A stretch of DNA of 64,000 nt. Source: Hirudo medicinalis (lineage: Eukaryota > Annelida > Clitellata > Hirudinida > Hirudinidae). Shown here one piece after another: positions 36,301 to 46,990 of this stretch. Both the position numbers and the translations under genes were made by a program. The notes under the pieces were generated by a model. It was not told the DNA's origin. It made no database searches and worked only from the letters and a program-made list of their open reading frames with translations. Numbering within the stretch: the stretch's first letter is position 1; every line of letters starts with the position of its first letter. The stretch lies in the NCBI GenBank assembly GCA_011800805.1, contig MPNW01000464.1, positions 7,236-71,235 on the forward strand, read 5' to 3'.

Positions 36301-37291
36301 TAGTCTGGAATTCTGAGGTTCCCATCAATAGTTATTCTCGGTTCAACTTTGGTGCTATAGCCTTTCTTGGTTTAGCTTCTTTTCTAATTGGCGGACAAGG
36401 CTGTTATGCCGCTCTCCTCTCGCTGCGGGAAAGAGACTGAAGTCCGTATCCATCGACCGAGTCATATGAACTCTCAGCAGTCTCATGTTTAAGTTGTTTC
36501 TTGGCTTCGGGTCCTTTTGATTTTCCAAACTTTCTGTATTCGCAAAGAATTGCGCTTTACTAGTTATCTGTCAAAGCATCAAGCAGAAACTCATCCTCAT
36601 TGGACTTGTACTGTGCCGCCATTGCCGACATTCTATTGATTCTAATGATCGGCACCCATTTTCTGAGCTGCAGTATTCCGAGTCCTCCATCCTTGACTCC
36701 CGCATGGAAGAAAGCAACCGGCGTGTCTTTGGGAAGCGCTGCCATTGTAGCATAGCAGATCTTATCTTGGTGTCAGAAGCACTGAGAGACAAATAAAATG
36801 CTATTAAAGGTGAGGTAAATGCGCACGACTTGGTATTAGATGGTACTTGAGAGATTATTATTATTATTAAAATTGAATTATTTCAGCAAATAAACATTTC
36901 GATTAAATTTAAAGAAAAAACCTAAGAATTAAGTCATGTTAACACGCTTATAGGAAACTAATTTTAAAAAATTTTAAAGAATAGCAAATTTAAACTTTTC
37001 TCAATATGTCCCATTTCGCGGATACAAAGAAAGAGATTGTGGACAAACTTTCTGTCGCTTGACTGCATTAATTTGGCTTTAAGACAGTCAAAAGCAAAAT
37101 TTATAATTTTGTAATCAATTTTAGATAGCAAAAGAAGCCGAATGTGCTCTTTATCACCGCCAATTGTTCGAGGAACTGAGGATGCTCACGCCAAAGCCAG
37201 CAGATATTTCAAGAACCACGGCAATGTCAGCTGTTGAAGCTTCCGTTGAATCTATGGCTGCCGTAATTGTTGTGCTTACCGTCAGTGGCAG
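30398..37291 (+). CDS. PK: Pyruvate kinase, partial (first and last exons not found)
   Basis: Glycolytic enzyme turning phosphoenolpyruvate and ADP into pyruvate and ATP in the cytosol. Eight exons: 30398-30489 ([21 protein letters not shown]), 33214-33327 ([12 protein letters not shown]), 33505-33691, 33849-33991 ([20 protein letters not shown]), 34158-34285 ([17 protein letters not shown] with the catalytic Lys), 34674-34824 ([23 protein letters not shown]), 34921-35073 ([32 protein letters not shown]) and 37125-37291 ([21 protein letters not shown]). All phases agree. Exon 3 joins exon 4 only through a GC donor (AAAAAG|GCTGGA). The N-terminal exon and the last 90-100 residues (C-domain end) were not found nearby. 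Introns hold LINE, SINE and LTR insertions. The active-site residues look intact, so this may be a functional gene with far-off end exons, or a truncated duplicate. Confidence 0.88.
30490..31225 (+). other. Intron 1 of pyruvate kinase, left part
   Basis: Starts GTTAGC. AT-rich, with no recognisable insertion before the LINE remnant at 31228. Confidence 0.6.
31228..32085 (-). mobile_element. R2-like LINE, 3' end (copy 3), split by a SINE
   Basis: The minus-strand ORF at 32080-31800 encodes [20 protein letters not shown], then [13 protein letters not shown], close to copy 1 at 25785-26051. The 3' UTR (31228-31790) shares GAAACTCCTACTAGGGAGC-type and TGTCGGTTAT blocks with 25390-25500, and a GCGGCCGCC site with 25634. 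A tRNA-derived SINE sits inside this UTR. The copy lies in pyruvate kinase intron 1, opposite in strand to that gene. Confidence 0.78.
31416..31610 (+). repeat. tRNA-derived SINE, full-length
   Basis: The head contains an A box (TGGTTCAGAGGG) and, about 50 bp on, a B box (GTGTTCGAAACCC), the internal pol III promoter of tRNA-derived SINEs. The body has CAAAGCGCCCCTGGGAGCC and two TATATAAAT words. It interrupts the R2-like LINE 3' UTR between CCTTTACTT and TTACTTTGAAAATT; the uninterrupted LINE copy (25640-25660) reads CCTCACTTTGAAAATT. This gives an imperfect target duplication of about TTTACTT. Confidence 0.82.
32086..33213 (+). other. Intron 1 of pyruvate kinase, right part
   Basis: AT-rich. 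A minus-strand ORF (33002-32763) ends in [17 protein letters not shown], which recalls a PHD-like Cys/His knuckle but lacks a full ligand set. A plus-strand ORF at 32434-32727 contains [15 protein letters not shown] without firm homology. Confidence 0.4.
34337..34664 (+). mobile_element. Solo LTR, family D, with 4-bp target duplication
   Basis: 328 bp from TGTTCCATCTC to ...TTATAACA, flanked on both sides by ATAC (34333-34336 and 34665-34668). A polyadenylation-like AATAAA lies close to the 3' end, fitting the plus orientation. Four-base duplications are usual for Ty3/gypsy integration. It sits in pyruvate kinase intron 5 and its 3' end is nine bases from the next exon (34674). Confidence 0.8.
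35260..36790 (-). mobile_element. R2-like LINE pieces (copy 4) in pyruvate kinase intron 7
   Basis: Minus strand, from high to low coordinates. A thumb-type block [20 protein letters not shown] (36745-36560) resembles R2-family reverse transcriptases. Then comes [20 protein letters not shown], and [13 protein letters not shown] (36183-35950), which resembles the C-terminus of this LINE group. A piece around 35500-35270 has EVYVRGLV and [12 protein letters not shown], matching the tail of copy 1 (EVRARGLVGKS, RPRRRH). The zinc knuckle and most of the endonuclease are deleted. Order and gaps show a rearranged relic. Confidence 0.6.
35745..35778. repeat. ATT microsatellite
   Basis: Run of ATT units with a few interruptions. 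A similar short run is at 54096-54120. Confidence 0.8.
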
Positions 37292-37394
37292 GTACATCAA
37301 GACATTGTCTGTATTTAGCCGAGTTAAGTGTCTTCAATTAAAAAAAGGAATTGCGATGCATATTAGATAAATGAGTAGTAATAGTGTACATTAA
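37292..37394 (+). other. Sequence after the last visible pyruvate kinase exon
   Basis: Begins GTACATC as a donor after exon 8. The expected next exon (SAHQVARYR-like) is not seen before the transposon remnant. Confidence 0.4.
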
Positions 37395-37540
37395 CGTCAC
37401 CAAATTCAAGAAATAACTTTTGAAGCACTACTTTCATAGCATACTAATATTTGAGTAATTTTCACATTATTATTAGAGATATAGTCAAAAACTGGGTACT
37501 TTCTATCTATCTTGGGCTGGGTGTATGTCAATTAATTTTG
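37395..37540 (+). mobile_element. 3' end remnant of Tc1-like transposon (family 1)
   Basis: Matches 1068-1195 and 61425-61555: CACCAAATTCA, GCATACTAATATTTGAGTAA and the terminal CTATCTATCTTGGGCTGGGTG. Only about 145 bp remain. Confidence 0.7.
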
Positions 37541-37971
37541 TTGCTTTACAGGATAATTTATCTTAGTTTTTGCGCAAAACAAGAAAAATGGCTAGCGGTC
37601 GACAAAACATTTGGCACACAATATGTTTATACCAATCGGCCAAACACGAGGGTTTGCATACATCTCCGTGCTATTGGCCATATGTAGTATGATGAGGCAA
37701 AAATTAAAATATTTTGGACTTCAGATCCCGGACAATCCACAATCAGTGATCTATATTAAAGTGAATAATCAATCAAAAATAGATTTATTATATGTAACAC
37801 TAATTCAAAGCAATTTTTAAGTAAAAACAAGTCCAATTTAAAAGTAAGAAAACAGAAACAAAACTATTTGCAACAGTATTTTAATGTAAGTTTTAACTTG
37901 ATGCAAAAATTCAGATTTAGTTTTTATAGTTGGCAACTCAGATCTTGATTTCTTCAACTGAGTTGTAGCAC
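37541..37971. other. No gene recognised
   Basis: Short overlapping ORFs (37611-37820 and neighbours) without homology. Checked for missing pyruvate kinase exons: none. Confidence 0.4.
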
Positions 37972-39059
37972 TGTCACAACTTTCTCTCCCGAGTTGCGAC
38001 AATTTGAAGATCAGAAGATTCGACGAAATATTGCAGTTTACGATGAAATATTGTCAGGTCCTAATTCCTCCTGTCGGGATACTATCTTGTTTCGTCGTTA
38101 ATGATCGAAAACCAACACGTTTTTCGAAATAAAAATGTATTGGAAGCCAAGAAATCAACAGCAAAACAATAAGCAGATCGCAACTATAGTACAATGATCG
38201 AAATTCCACGCACACCACTCGCACACTCGCTAATATAACTGTCGTCTGCCTTCTTCGCGCGCTCGCTCAACACCAATATCACCACGCTCCAACTCTCGCT
38301 CTAACAGCTCTCAACTTTAACTCGACACCAATCACTCTCAACAACTCTCACTCTCAACTCCAAACCGAACAACTCCAACAACTCTCGCTCTCAACTCCAA
38401 CAAACTCTACGCGCTCCACACATACACNAAATACAGCCAATCATGCTATCGCGCGGTCCCAGGCAGACGATTAAAACACATCACACGGCCTCATCACGCA
38501 CACACATCCCTCCGCGCATATAAACAAAATTTAAAAATGTCAGAACCCTGACAAATATATATATATTTTATTAAACAACAGAATTAAAATAATCTATTAC
38601 AAGCAAAGTAACAGAAGCGGGAGAAATCTCTTCGAACCAAACTAACAAAAACTCACTCGATCACCACTCTACAACTCTCCACAACTCTCCCAATCTCGCC
38701 TCCAACACTCCTCGTCTGCTTTATACGCTTCAGCATCTAGCTCCCTCGCGCGCTTCTCCCATGCAAGCATACTCGTCTGCCTAGCTCTTTTATATACTTA
38801 GTCCGATGAAAATCGCGACGCGTGCTCAAACGACACAAGCCAGACAACCAATCAGAGCGCAACGCATTAAGCAGGCAGATGATGTTTGCCAGAACACCTA
38901 ATTTGCATAATATTTGCATCTGACAAGTTTAAACGAATGTCGTCTTTATTAAGGTCGCGCCACAAACTATGAAATAAATGAAATAAGCACACTGTGCACA
39001 CTGTAAGCACATTGATGTTAAATAACCCACAAAACAGTCAGGGACTCACAACCCTGACA
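37972..39059 (-). mobile_element. 3' LTR of a minus-strand retrotransposon (family B), split by a nested LTR
   Basis: The outer ends are TGTCA...TGACA (37972 and 39059). The minus strand carries a textbook TATA box, TATATAAAAG, near 38790. The first 80 bp (CTCTCCCGAGTTGCGACAA) match the LTR at 43296-43572, as does the part after the nested LTR (38554 onward), so the two halves belong together. Just outside, on the minus strand, the purine tract GAGGGGGAAGG precedes the LTR, as expected for a 3' LTR. Short ORFs inside are artefacts. Confidence 0.72.
38052..38553 (-). mobile_element. Solo LTR, family A, nested, with 5-bp target duplication
   Basis: TGTCAGG...CCTGACA, 502 bp, flanked by AATAT at 38047-38051 and again at 38554-38558. 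It is related to the copies at 4578-5124 and 24027-24769. It carries a single N at 38428 and a deletion of the TATA-containing part there. It inserted into the older family B LTR. Confidence 0.88.
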
Positions 39060-39959
39060 TACCTTCCCCCTCAAAGTCGGTAACAAGCATCTTTCTTTCA
39101 ACTCCTCCTCTCAGCTATCTTGGCTTGGGCATGCTGGAGACTCTTGAATCTGATCCTCCTACGAAATGACCAGCAGCTCCCTCGATGACCTGCAATAAAA
39201 CTTATCCAACCCATAGATCTCGTTTCGTACGATTGCCTTCAAAGAAATAAAGACCTATGCGAGAACGAATCCCCTTGTTAAATAAATTAAGTTCTTTACC
39301 CTCTAATGGAAGAAATTATGACAGATGCTCCGTGGGCCGGCAATAGTGATGCGAGGCCGCATACCCGCCAAACTATAACATAGTCTGGCCATCAAAGAAC
39401 CTTGTCTGGTATGGACGGGGTTTGTCCAAACTAATTGAATAATTAACCAAAAGGATCTGTGCCAAAAGGAATGAAACACCAAAAAGACAGTTTTTTTTCC
39501 TTTTAGCTACAGCACTTACACTGGGTAACTCCTTAACCGACTGCGATGCCACTTTAATTTTATTATTTTTTATCAAAACTTTGATCTATACATAGCAAAT
39601 GGAGCATTCACTTCAGTAAATTTGTAAACCCTACTTTTAAGACACCGGTAATTGTCTCGACTATTCTAGATGCACCTGGATGTCCTAGTCGGAATTTATC
39701 GGTGGTATGGGAAATGTCATAAAGATTTGTAATAGGATATCTCACATCACTTACGCATATCATATCACGAACGTAAGATATAAGCCACCGGCCACCGGAA
39801 AAGATGAGCAACCACTACTACATGTCTTTGATGCTATTTTTCACCACTGAGCATGGGATCTTTCCTGTCCAGGAAATAATTTTTATTACAGGACTCACAA
39901 AGGCTGATTATTATAGTAAGGCTCTACATAAATGGTTTCACAACTTGCTTATATAATAA

Positions 39960-40945
39960 AAGTACTGATATTTTACGTTATTATAGATGGGTTCTGGAAA
40001 GAGACTTAATGATATTGAAAAAGGACAAATAAAGACCTTTAAAGGTTTGAATTTGTCAATTTCAGAGATTTCTAGGAGGGTTAATCGCTCTAGCAAGGTT
40101 ATAAGTCGTTATTTGAATGTTCCTGAAAGTTATGGAACAAAACGTTTTCCAGGAAGACCTCAGAAACTTACTGAACGTCAGAGACGAGTTGTCATCCGCA
40201 AAGCTTCCAAGAAGTCTAGCTCAACAAGAAACTTAAAATAAAATAAATTTGGAGTTAAGTCGATCGACCATATTCAAGTGCCTTCAGAGGAGTGGTTTTT
40301 TGAAGTCTGTTAAGCGTCATCACAAACCACATCTAACGGAGGATCACGGGAAGATCCGACTAAACTGGGCAAAGAGATGGTGGATTCTGAGATGAACTGG
40401 GACTCTGTTATTTTTTCTGATGAAAAGAAATTGAATTTGGATGGACCAGATGGCTTTGAATATTATTGGCACGATGTCAGAGGGCCCCAAAAAACATTTT
40501 TTAAAAGGAATTATTTTCAGACATTGAAAACGTATGAGGATTGCTTACTAGGAAGGTATACTCCAATGGGAAACAATATTCCAGCGTTCAGGGACTGAAA
40601 GATGCTTTGAGTGAGGCCTGGAAGGAACTGGATGAAAAAAGCTTGAAACCTTTCCTGGATTCATTAAAAATAGAAATCGGGAGCTAATTATTAAGAAAGG
40701 AGATAAGATAAATTATTGATTTTCATATAAATTATAATTTATAGATTTGATTTTAATAAATATGAAAATGTATGCTTCCTGCTGATTCTGGATGGTTTAT
40801 GTTATTTTGGGTATTATCAGTTTTTCGTGAAATTCGCACAAAATATTAGTCTGAGTTCAATAAATTTGATAAGTATGTAAATCGAATGTGTTTCAGAACA
40901 TAGTACAAAAACTGGTCTGTGAAAATCCAGTACATCAAAAAACGT
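39960..40945 (+). mobile_element. Tc1-like transposon (family 2), internally deleted
   Basis: Transposase begins at 39987 (MGSGKRLNDIEKGQIKTF) with two helix-turn-helix motifs (RRVNRSSKVISRYLNVPESY, then KLTERQRRVVIRKASKK) and the GRPQ-like linker FPGRPQK. After a frame break comes the first catalytic Asp region, [18 protein letters not shown] (from about 40400). A deletion near 40600 then joins this to the last residues ([12 protein letters not shown]) and the 3' terminal sequence (to 40945). The second Asp and the Glu are gone. This is a different family from the element at 60356. Confidence 0.82.
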
Positions 40946-41989
40946 AACTGGGCCAAAATTATGAAACGCACTGCATAGTTAAACTTCGGTGGCTACTGCA
41001 TCTCTTCGGACTCTTTGGGCTATTGGGAGAAATTCAAACGTAGGAATGGGGATAATGGGAACATTAGGGACATGTTTCCTCTTTAGAAATGGAGCCCTCA
41101 GTTGGCCCATCTTTTAGGTTTCATATAAAGAACGAACTCGATTATCCATATCAAAAATCCAAAAACTCATTTGAATACACTGTCGCGAAGATTTCGAAGC
41201 TATGTGTCCCGCATGGAGTGCCACACACCTCATCTAAAGCATGACAAGAATTCTGAAGTTTGAATTAGTAACTAATGTTCAGGCAAACAGAATTGTTTGA
41301 CCCCATGAAGTCTCACGACGATAGATTACATCTACAAATAAGTCTTTCTAATTTTGCCCAACTATTCGCGCAACGGGATTAAACGATGACTTAACCGCTG
41401 TTTGAATGATAACAGTTGGAAAATTAAAGTCCTCTTGTAAATAGTGTCCAACGACGCCATAGCTGTGTCAACATTCGCTTGTACCATCTACGACAACCTC
41501 CTGGGAATATGCTTTGAACAAAGCAAAACCAAAATTATCATCCTCGGATGAATTTAACGACAACTTCTTGTCATCCGAGTCTGGTGTTAAAGTTAACCCT
41601 AACTCGTTCCCCGGATTCACAACTGCACTCAATTTTGCGCTGGTTTCATCAATAACATTGGGAAGTACAATGTCTTATTTTATTTTATTACTGTAACGGT
41701 GGTAAGGGACGCGGCCTCCACTCCTCTTCTCGCCCCGAATTCGCAGATATCAATTGAACTTTGACAACTGGTAAACTAGAATTCACTTGAGTACAGGGTT
41801 CGTCGGCGTGACAGGGATGACATGACTCGTTCGTCCGATCTACGTCGACCTCCTTAGAAATCAATTAGGGGACTGGGACTATTTTCAAACAATGTACCAA
41901 ATAAAGACTCATCCTCATTAACCGGGTCTAATAGTAAAGACATTTTTCCGACTCACAATTGTACTAGACGCTCCGCGGGTAATAGTAGT

Positions 41990-42330
41990 GTTGTGCAGGC
42001 TGTAGCGACAGCGGCATTGACGACGAAGACGAGTTCGTTACAAAGTTTATTTACAACAACGGCAACAATGCTCCGACTGACAACATAACTGCTGGAGTAG
42101 CAGCGTAGCGACGTAGCGGGAAGAGTAGGAGAGAGAAGGGAAGAATGCCCTGACTTAGCTTCTTAAATAGCCAGTCAGGACAAAGGAGGATGTCCACAAA
42201 CAAAGGATGCGCGCCTGGTAAGTCATCGCTGATAGGGTTAGGATCAGCACGTGATTATGATGGATGTGCGATCCTACAAGGCTCATAAAGAAATGCCTAT
42301 AAGCAGAACATATTAAGTTACAATATTAAG
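41990..42330 (-). mobile_element. Possible LTR of a third type (family C)
   Basis: On the minus strand a TATA-like GGCTATTTAAGAAG is followed by GC-richer sequence and, about 110 bp on, by AATAAA (GTAAATAAACTTTG), the order expected in an LTR. The end might be ...GCACAACA near 41990. The second copy or target duplication needed to confirm it was not found. Confidence 0.3.
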
Positions 42331-43295
42331 AATAATGATTCCGCTACTGTAAGTGTTATAATTACCGGCCCACCCAAATTCAATACTATTGTAAACAAAA
42401 CCTTTAAGGGGCGATATTTTCTCCCACTCTGGGACATACGAACAACCACGCAGTCTCTACTCTCTGTGGTTGATCATAAATACCCGACGCATCAATCTGC
42501 TCTTGTGGTTTGATCACTAATGATTTTACTAAGTCTTCTCTAACATACCTTGACCCCACTACCAACTAACGCTGAAAGTAGTCGTCGATCTACGATGATG
42601 TTTTTATAAGACCTAGTATGGAATTCCTTAACGTCTATGACTGCATTACTAGTCAAATCAGAAACCTTAGTGATGCCAATACCATTCGTCGGGATTTTAT
42701 TATTAAAAAGAATGGTACAGCAACCTACTCGAGAAGTTTTAACGGGTGAGAGAAGGTTTCTGCATCGTGCAGTATTTCCTCAAATGTCCTTTCTCATGGT
42801 GTAACTTCGATTTAATCAACCATGCCCCACGTTCTAACTTTAATTCGCTTAACTCTTTGTTTCTTCCTCTAATTTTGGTTTTCGAAACTCTAAATTAATC
42901 TCTCAAAACGCCAAACTAATTTGCCTACCCTGCTCCTGCAAATCACTTATCCTAGCTTCTACATCCAATAGTTCAAGACGCTTGGCTTCCTTTTGATCTA
43001 ATTATCGATGGACAAATTTAGGTACTCTACGCCTGGTACCCTGGACCAATCTAAGCTTATCATATCGCGACTTGTGCTAGTTTCTTTAGCCATAATCGAA
43101 ATTGAAGCTTATAACAAAATTGGCGAACGAATTGATCTACCTTTGGGTGGATAGATGAAAGCTGCGAAGGTCGATTCATTTGGATGCGTCGCTGATCTCC
43201 CTTGAAATGGTCGAAAGATGATTCGTTTAATCTCGTCTCTGTACCCATCTTCGATCTTCATTCTCAATAATCGATCTCACTTCTGACACAGATAA

Positions 43296-43572
43296 TGTCA
43301 CAATTTTCTCTCTCCCGAGTTGCGACAAGTTTAAGATCGAAGGAGTTCGATGAAATATAATGCAATATATACAAAATGTATTAAACACCAAAGCGAAATA
43401 AGCAAACAAGATTAACAGAACAAAATACGAGCGGCGAAATCTTAAACAGATCAAACGAATAATCAACAACACCCCAATCACCAATCTATAACTCTATTAA
43501 CACACCGTCTCCCACACCGGTGCTTTAAAAACCACACTACTCGTCCGCTCTCTTTGCGCTTCTCTCGTACAA
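43296..43572 (-). mobile_element. Truncated 5' LTR of the family B element
   Basis: Starts (plus sense) TGTCACAATTTTCTCTCTCC and shares GAGTTGCGACAAGTT and further blocks with 37972-39059. It is cut at about 43572, where LINE sequence begins, so its promoter part is missing. Confidence 0.65.
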
Positions 43573-43574
43573 AC

Positions 43575-44277
43575 CTCCAGAGCACATTTTCCAATACGGA
43601 GTTTTGAGATTAAAATCTCCTTCCTCCTTGAGGCACATTGGAACTTGCTCTTTGTCGATAAGAGTTTCTCTATAGTTTTGTAGTGTTGGCTTCGTGGGTC
43701 AGCGCCCCATTTGCTTTGTCACTGTTTGATGATGTTGCGGGCCATGAACCTTTTGACATCCTTGATGGACGCTGGTATTCAGCGGTCTATCTGTTCCCTG
43801 GTAGTGGCGGCTTTTGCATCAGCTTTCTCATTGCCAGGGATTCCAACGTGGGCAGGGACCCAAATGAGTGTGACCTTTCTGCCGCTTTCTTCTATTTCTG
43901 AAATTATGTTAAGAGTTTTATTTAATATCTCGGTCAATATGATTGCAATCCTTTAGTGCCTCTAGGGCGCTAAGGGCATCGCTCAAAATGACTATATCGA
44001 AGGTCTCCCCCTGATAGGAGTCCTTCACGTGAACCAGACAGTCCTCAATGGCTGCTAGTTCAGTGAAACTTATACAGCTGTGATTTGATGTCCTGAGGCT
44101 TATGTTCACGTTTTTCTTCGGGATATATATCCTGATTCCAGCCTTGTTGTCTGTAGTCTTCGAGGCGTCCGTGTAACAGAGGAGACTTTCCTGGAGATCC
44201 TCTACATCTCTCTTGCTACCAGCATCCTCAGAGGGTGAGACCAACTTATTCTTGCGTCCAGGACGCAACCATGACAA
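43575..44277 (-). mobile_element. LINE RNase H fragment (Jockey/I-type)
   Basis: The minus-strand ORF at 44277-43918 is a recognisable RNase H1 fold: LLCYTDASKT (first Asp), SCISFTELAAIEDCL (Glu) and IVILSDALSALEAL (second Asp), each in the expected spacing. A frame break leads to 43575-43680, which matches the element end at 2755-2863 (complement of CTCCTTCCTCCTTGAGGCAC). RT and endonuclease are missing. Confidence 0.8.
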
Positions 44278-44394
44278 CTATGTAGCAACTCAGGTTTTTT
44301 TTTTTAAAAGTTGTGACTGGTTGAAGCAGTAGTAGTTTATCCCATCCTAATATATAGCCCTTTCGTTTCATGCTTTTGGAGGTTTTTTATTGGA

Positions 44395-44490
44395 AAGTAC
44401 TCCAACAACCTAACCATTGTGCTGCTTGCCAGGGAGTCTTGCGGAGGCGCAAGCTGGGTTGCGAACCCACCATACATGAAGAACGCCGCT
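44395..44490 (-). repeat. Diverged SINE fragment
   Basis: The B-box region (GCTGGGTTGCGAACCC on the plus strand) and the nearby GGAGGCGCAAG recall the SINE at 48481, but the A box is not visible. It could alternatively be a tRNA-like remnant. Confidence 0.4.
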
Positions 44491-45321
44491 TTTTAATACA
44501 AAACTCTTAACTAGCCTGCTATTCGAACCTATCGAACAACTTCCAGAAACTTCAAAAAGTAAATATTTTGCAAATTTGTAGCACTGCCCTCACCAACACT
44601 CCTCAAACATATAAAATGACCGCTGGTCAGCATTATTAGACGCAATTTTATCCACCACTTTATTTTAGGAGCGCCTCAAATATTTCGTCATATAGGCCGA
44701 GATGTCCCATCTTGGCCGTAACAAGAGATGAACAAACCGCCAGACAACTCAGGCTACTGAGAGGAATAGTGCCTATTTGGTTTAAAGGTTCAAATTTGTT
44801 TTATTGAAGCTAATGTACTAAAATTGTTAATTTGTAATGGTAGTGACTATTGTCTCCAAACACTTAAAGCATTTATTATACTTGTAGCTGAGAGTAAACT
44901 TTAATGCAATCTCAAACCAGGTCCAAAGGCAAATCCTTTTGAAAAAGATGTTGAATCCCGCATTCAACACGCACTTAAAGTGGGTGAGCAGAAGAATTTG
45001 ATTAACATCAATAACTTCGTGGTTATTGTTCACGGCAGCAAACCCAGCTCAAACAGTACAGACAGTGTAAGAATCATCCAATATGCCAGGAAATAAAACT
45101 TTTCACATTTTCTTCAAATAATGATTTGCACCTATCCATTATCAATGATATATTATAAAACATAAATTTCCAACAGCTTTAACGTGACACTCAGCCATGT
45201 ATTTGTGATTCCAAATTTAAAAAAAAAGTGAAATACAAATAAATTTGTAAACACCACAGCAAAACCGTTCGTAAACCAAAAAATTAAAATATGTTGAGAG
45301 TGAATCTGAAGTTGTGATAAA
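44491..45321. other. No gene recognised
   Basis: Includes the likely 3' UTR of CC2D2A (minus strand). A 68-codon ORF at 45033-44827 has no motif. Confidence 0.45.
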
Positions 45322-46990
45322 TTAACGCTTTTTGATAAGTGAAGCAATATAAATCCAAACAGACATCACACAGCCTGGAAATGGATTAATGTGAACAGCA
45401 ATGGCAAATTCCACATCATTGGCATTAATATCATAAAATCTTGTTGAATGTATGACATCTAATATCTCCTTGATACCTATGTAAGGAATATTCAAGGGAA
45501 ACCCAGACACCTAGGAGCAAAATTAATTTTGATGAAGACATAAATATATGAATAAAAATATAGTTCATTAACAACAGGCTCTCACAGAGTAGGAACTTAA
45601 ATCATTTTCCAATTCTTTGGAGTGGCACTCGCTTATTTCTTTGCCCCACTGCTCTTCCAATCTAAAAAACAAAATTGAATCTTGAAAAATAACTAATTTT
45701 CCCAATGTTTCAGTTATTTACTCATTAAAGTCATTTCAAACTATGCAGAAGTTAATTATTGAAATGATTGCAAATTATTATTTTTCAAATCAAACTAGAC
45801 CAGAGGTCAGCAAAACACAGATTGCAAGCCACAAAATCTGAAAGTAAGTTTCTTTTTCAGTTTAGATACAATACATTTCTGGTTGACAAGAAAAAAGGAA
45901 TCATAGATAATTATAATTTTAGCTAAATAAGTTCCAAACAAAATTTATACTTGACAAACACATAAGGCTCTTCAAAGGCTTGCCAGTGCCTGAACCATTT
46001 TTTGACACAGACAAAATTTAGGCAAAAACTTCACCTTGCTAAAAGCTTCCTAAATATTTGGATGCAATATCTGTTCCATCTAGTTATATAATTTTTTCTC
46101 CACATTGAGACATTTTTACGAATTTCACTCTCAATTAGTTCTTGCAGATTTTTAATTTTTTCATTGTCAAAATTGATGTATTCCAATGCATCAGGCTAAA
46201 ACAAAAGTAATTCTCAAAATATATCGGGAAACCTCTTTTAAAATGTATAACAAAACAAATAAAATTGTATCAAGACACAACATACAAATATAAGACTATG
46301 CTTATAGTATAATGGCTCAATATTTTCATTTAAATATGTTTTGTTAAAATAAGCTAAACATTTGGAGTATGCAGCTTTCTCAGTTATATGCTTGCACTGT
46401 TTTAAGTACGAATATTAAAAACTACAAATGTAGATTTAGTGACAAAGTTTTTTCATACTTAAAACAGTGCAAACGTATAACTGAGAAAGCTGTATCCTCC
46501 AAATGGCGAGCATATTGTAACAAAACATGTTTAAATGAATAATAAGACTATGCACATATTTATGCCGACTTCCCAAAACGAGTAAATAAGTGAAGTCTAC
46601 ATAAAAATAGAAAATGTTTTCATTTTGTTTGAGCTTTAATATGCTTTAAATAATATGCTGTAAATAAATATATTAAATATTAATTTAAAAAATTTAAATT
46701 TAATTAAATGTTGCCAATCCTCATCATGAAACAGACTAACCTAACATAATTAGTTTGACAAATAAATTCTCACATAAAATATTCTACTTCAAACCAAGCA
46801 ATTCTGGGTAGAACAGCTAGTAGAACTATAAAAAAAAGATGATTCCAATAACAAAATTGCTACTTACTTGAACTGAGCTTAAGTTTGGATAGGGAAATTT
46901 ATTATTGAACAGAGGCCTCCACTTTGAAGTATCATCAAAATTAAAGCTCAGCTGATTTGATCTGTCTGAACCTTGAGTATTTCCCCAAAT
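45322..46990 (-). CDS. CC2D2A: CC2D2A block 5: C-terminus (4 exons)
   Basis: [18 protein letters not shown], then [17 protein letters not shown] with TRWNRYC, and the end [20 protein letters not shown] with [20 protein letters not shown] and a final LIKKR stop. Vertebrate CC2D2A ends in almost the same way (VWIYVASLIRNR). Confidence 0.93.

Larger units (their letters stand above)
39060..43295 (-). mobile_element. Decayed body of the family B LTR retrotransposon
   Basis: Lies between two family B LTRs. Next to the 5' LTR (reading the minus strand from 43295) is CTGTGTCAGAAGTGAGAT, similar to primer-binding sites of mag-like gypsy elements, then a short gag-like ORF starting MGTETRLNESSF (43248). 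Around 42810 is a zinc-knuckle remnant, HHEKGHLRKYC, lacking its first cysteines. A minus ORF at 39811-39608 (SGGRWLISYVRDMICVSDVR) is of uncertain origin. No intact protease, RT or integrase motif was found; large parts are deleted or replaced by the Tc1 at 39960 and possibly another LTR near 42000. Confidence 0.5.

Noticed and set aside
37560..37740. Missing C-terminal exon of pyruvate kinase
   Set aside because: All frames were read; none resembles the expected VARYRP...AVTRN region.
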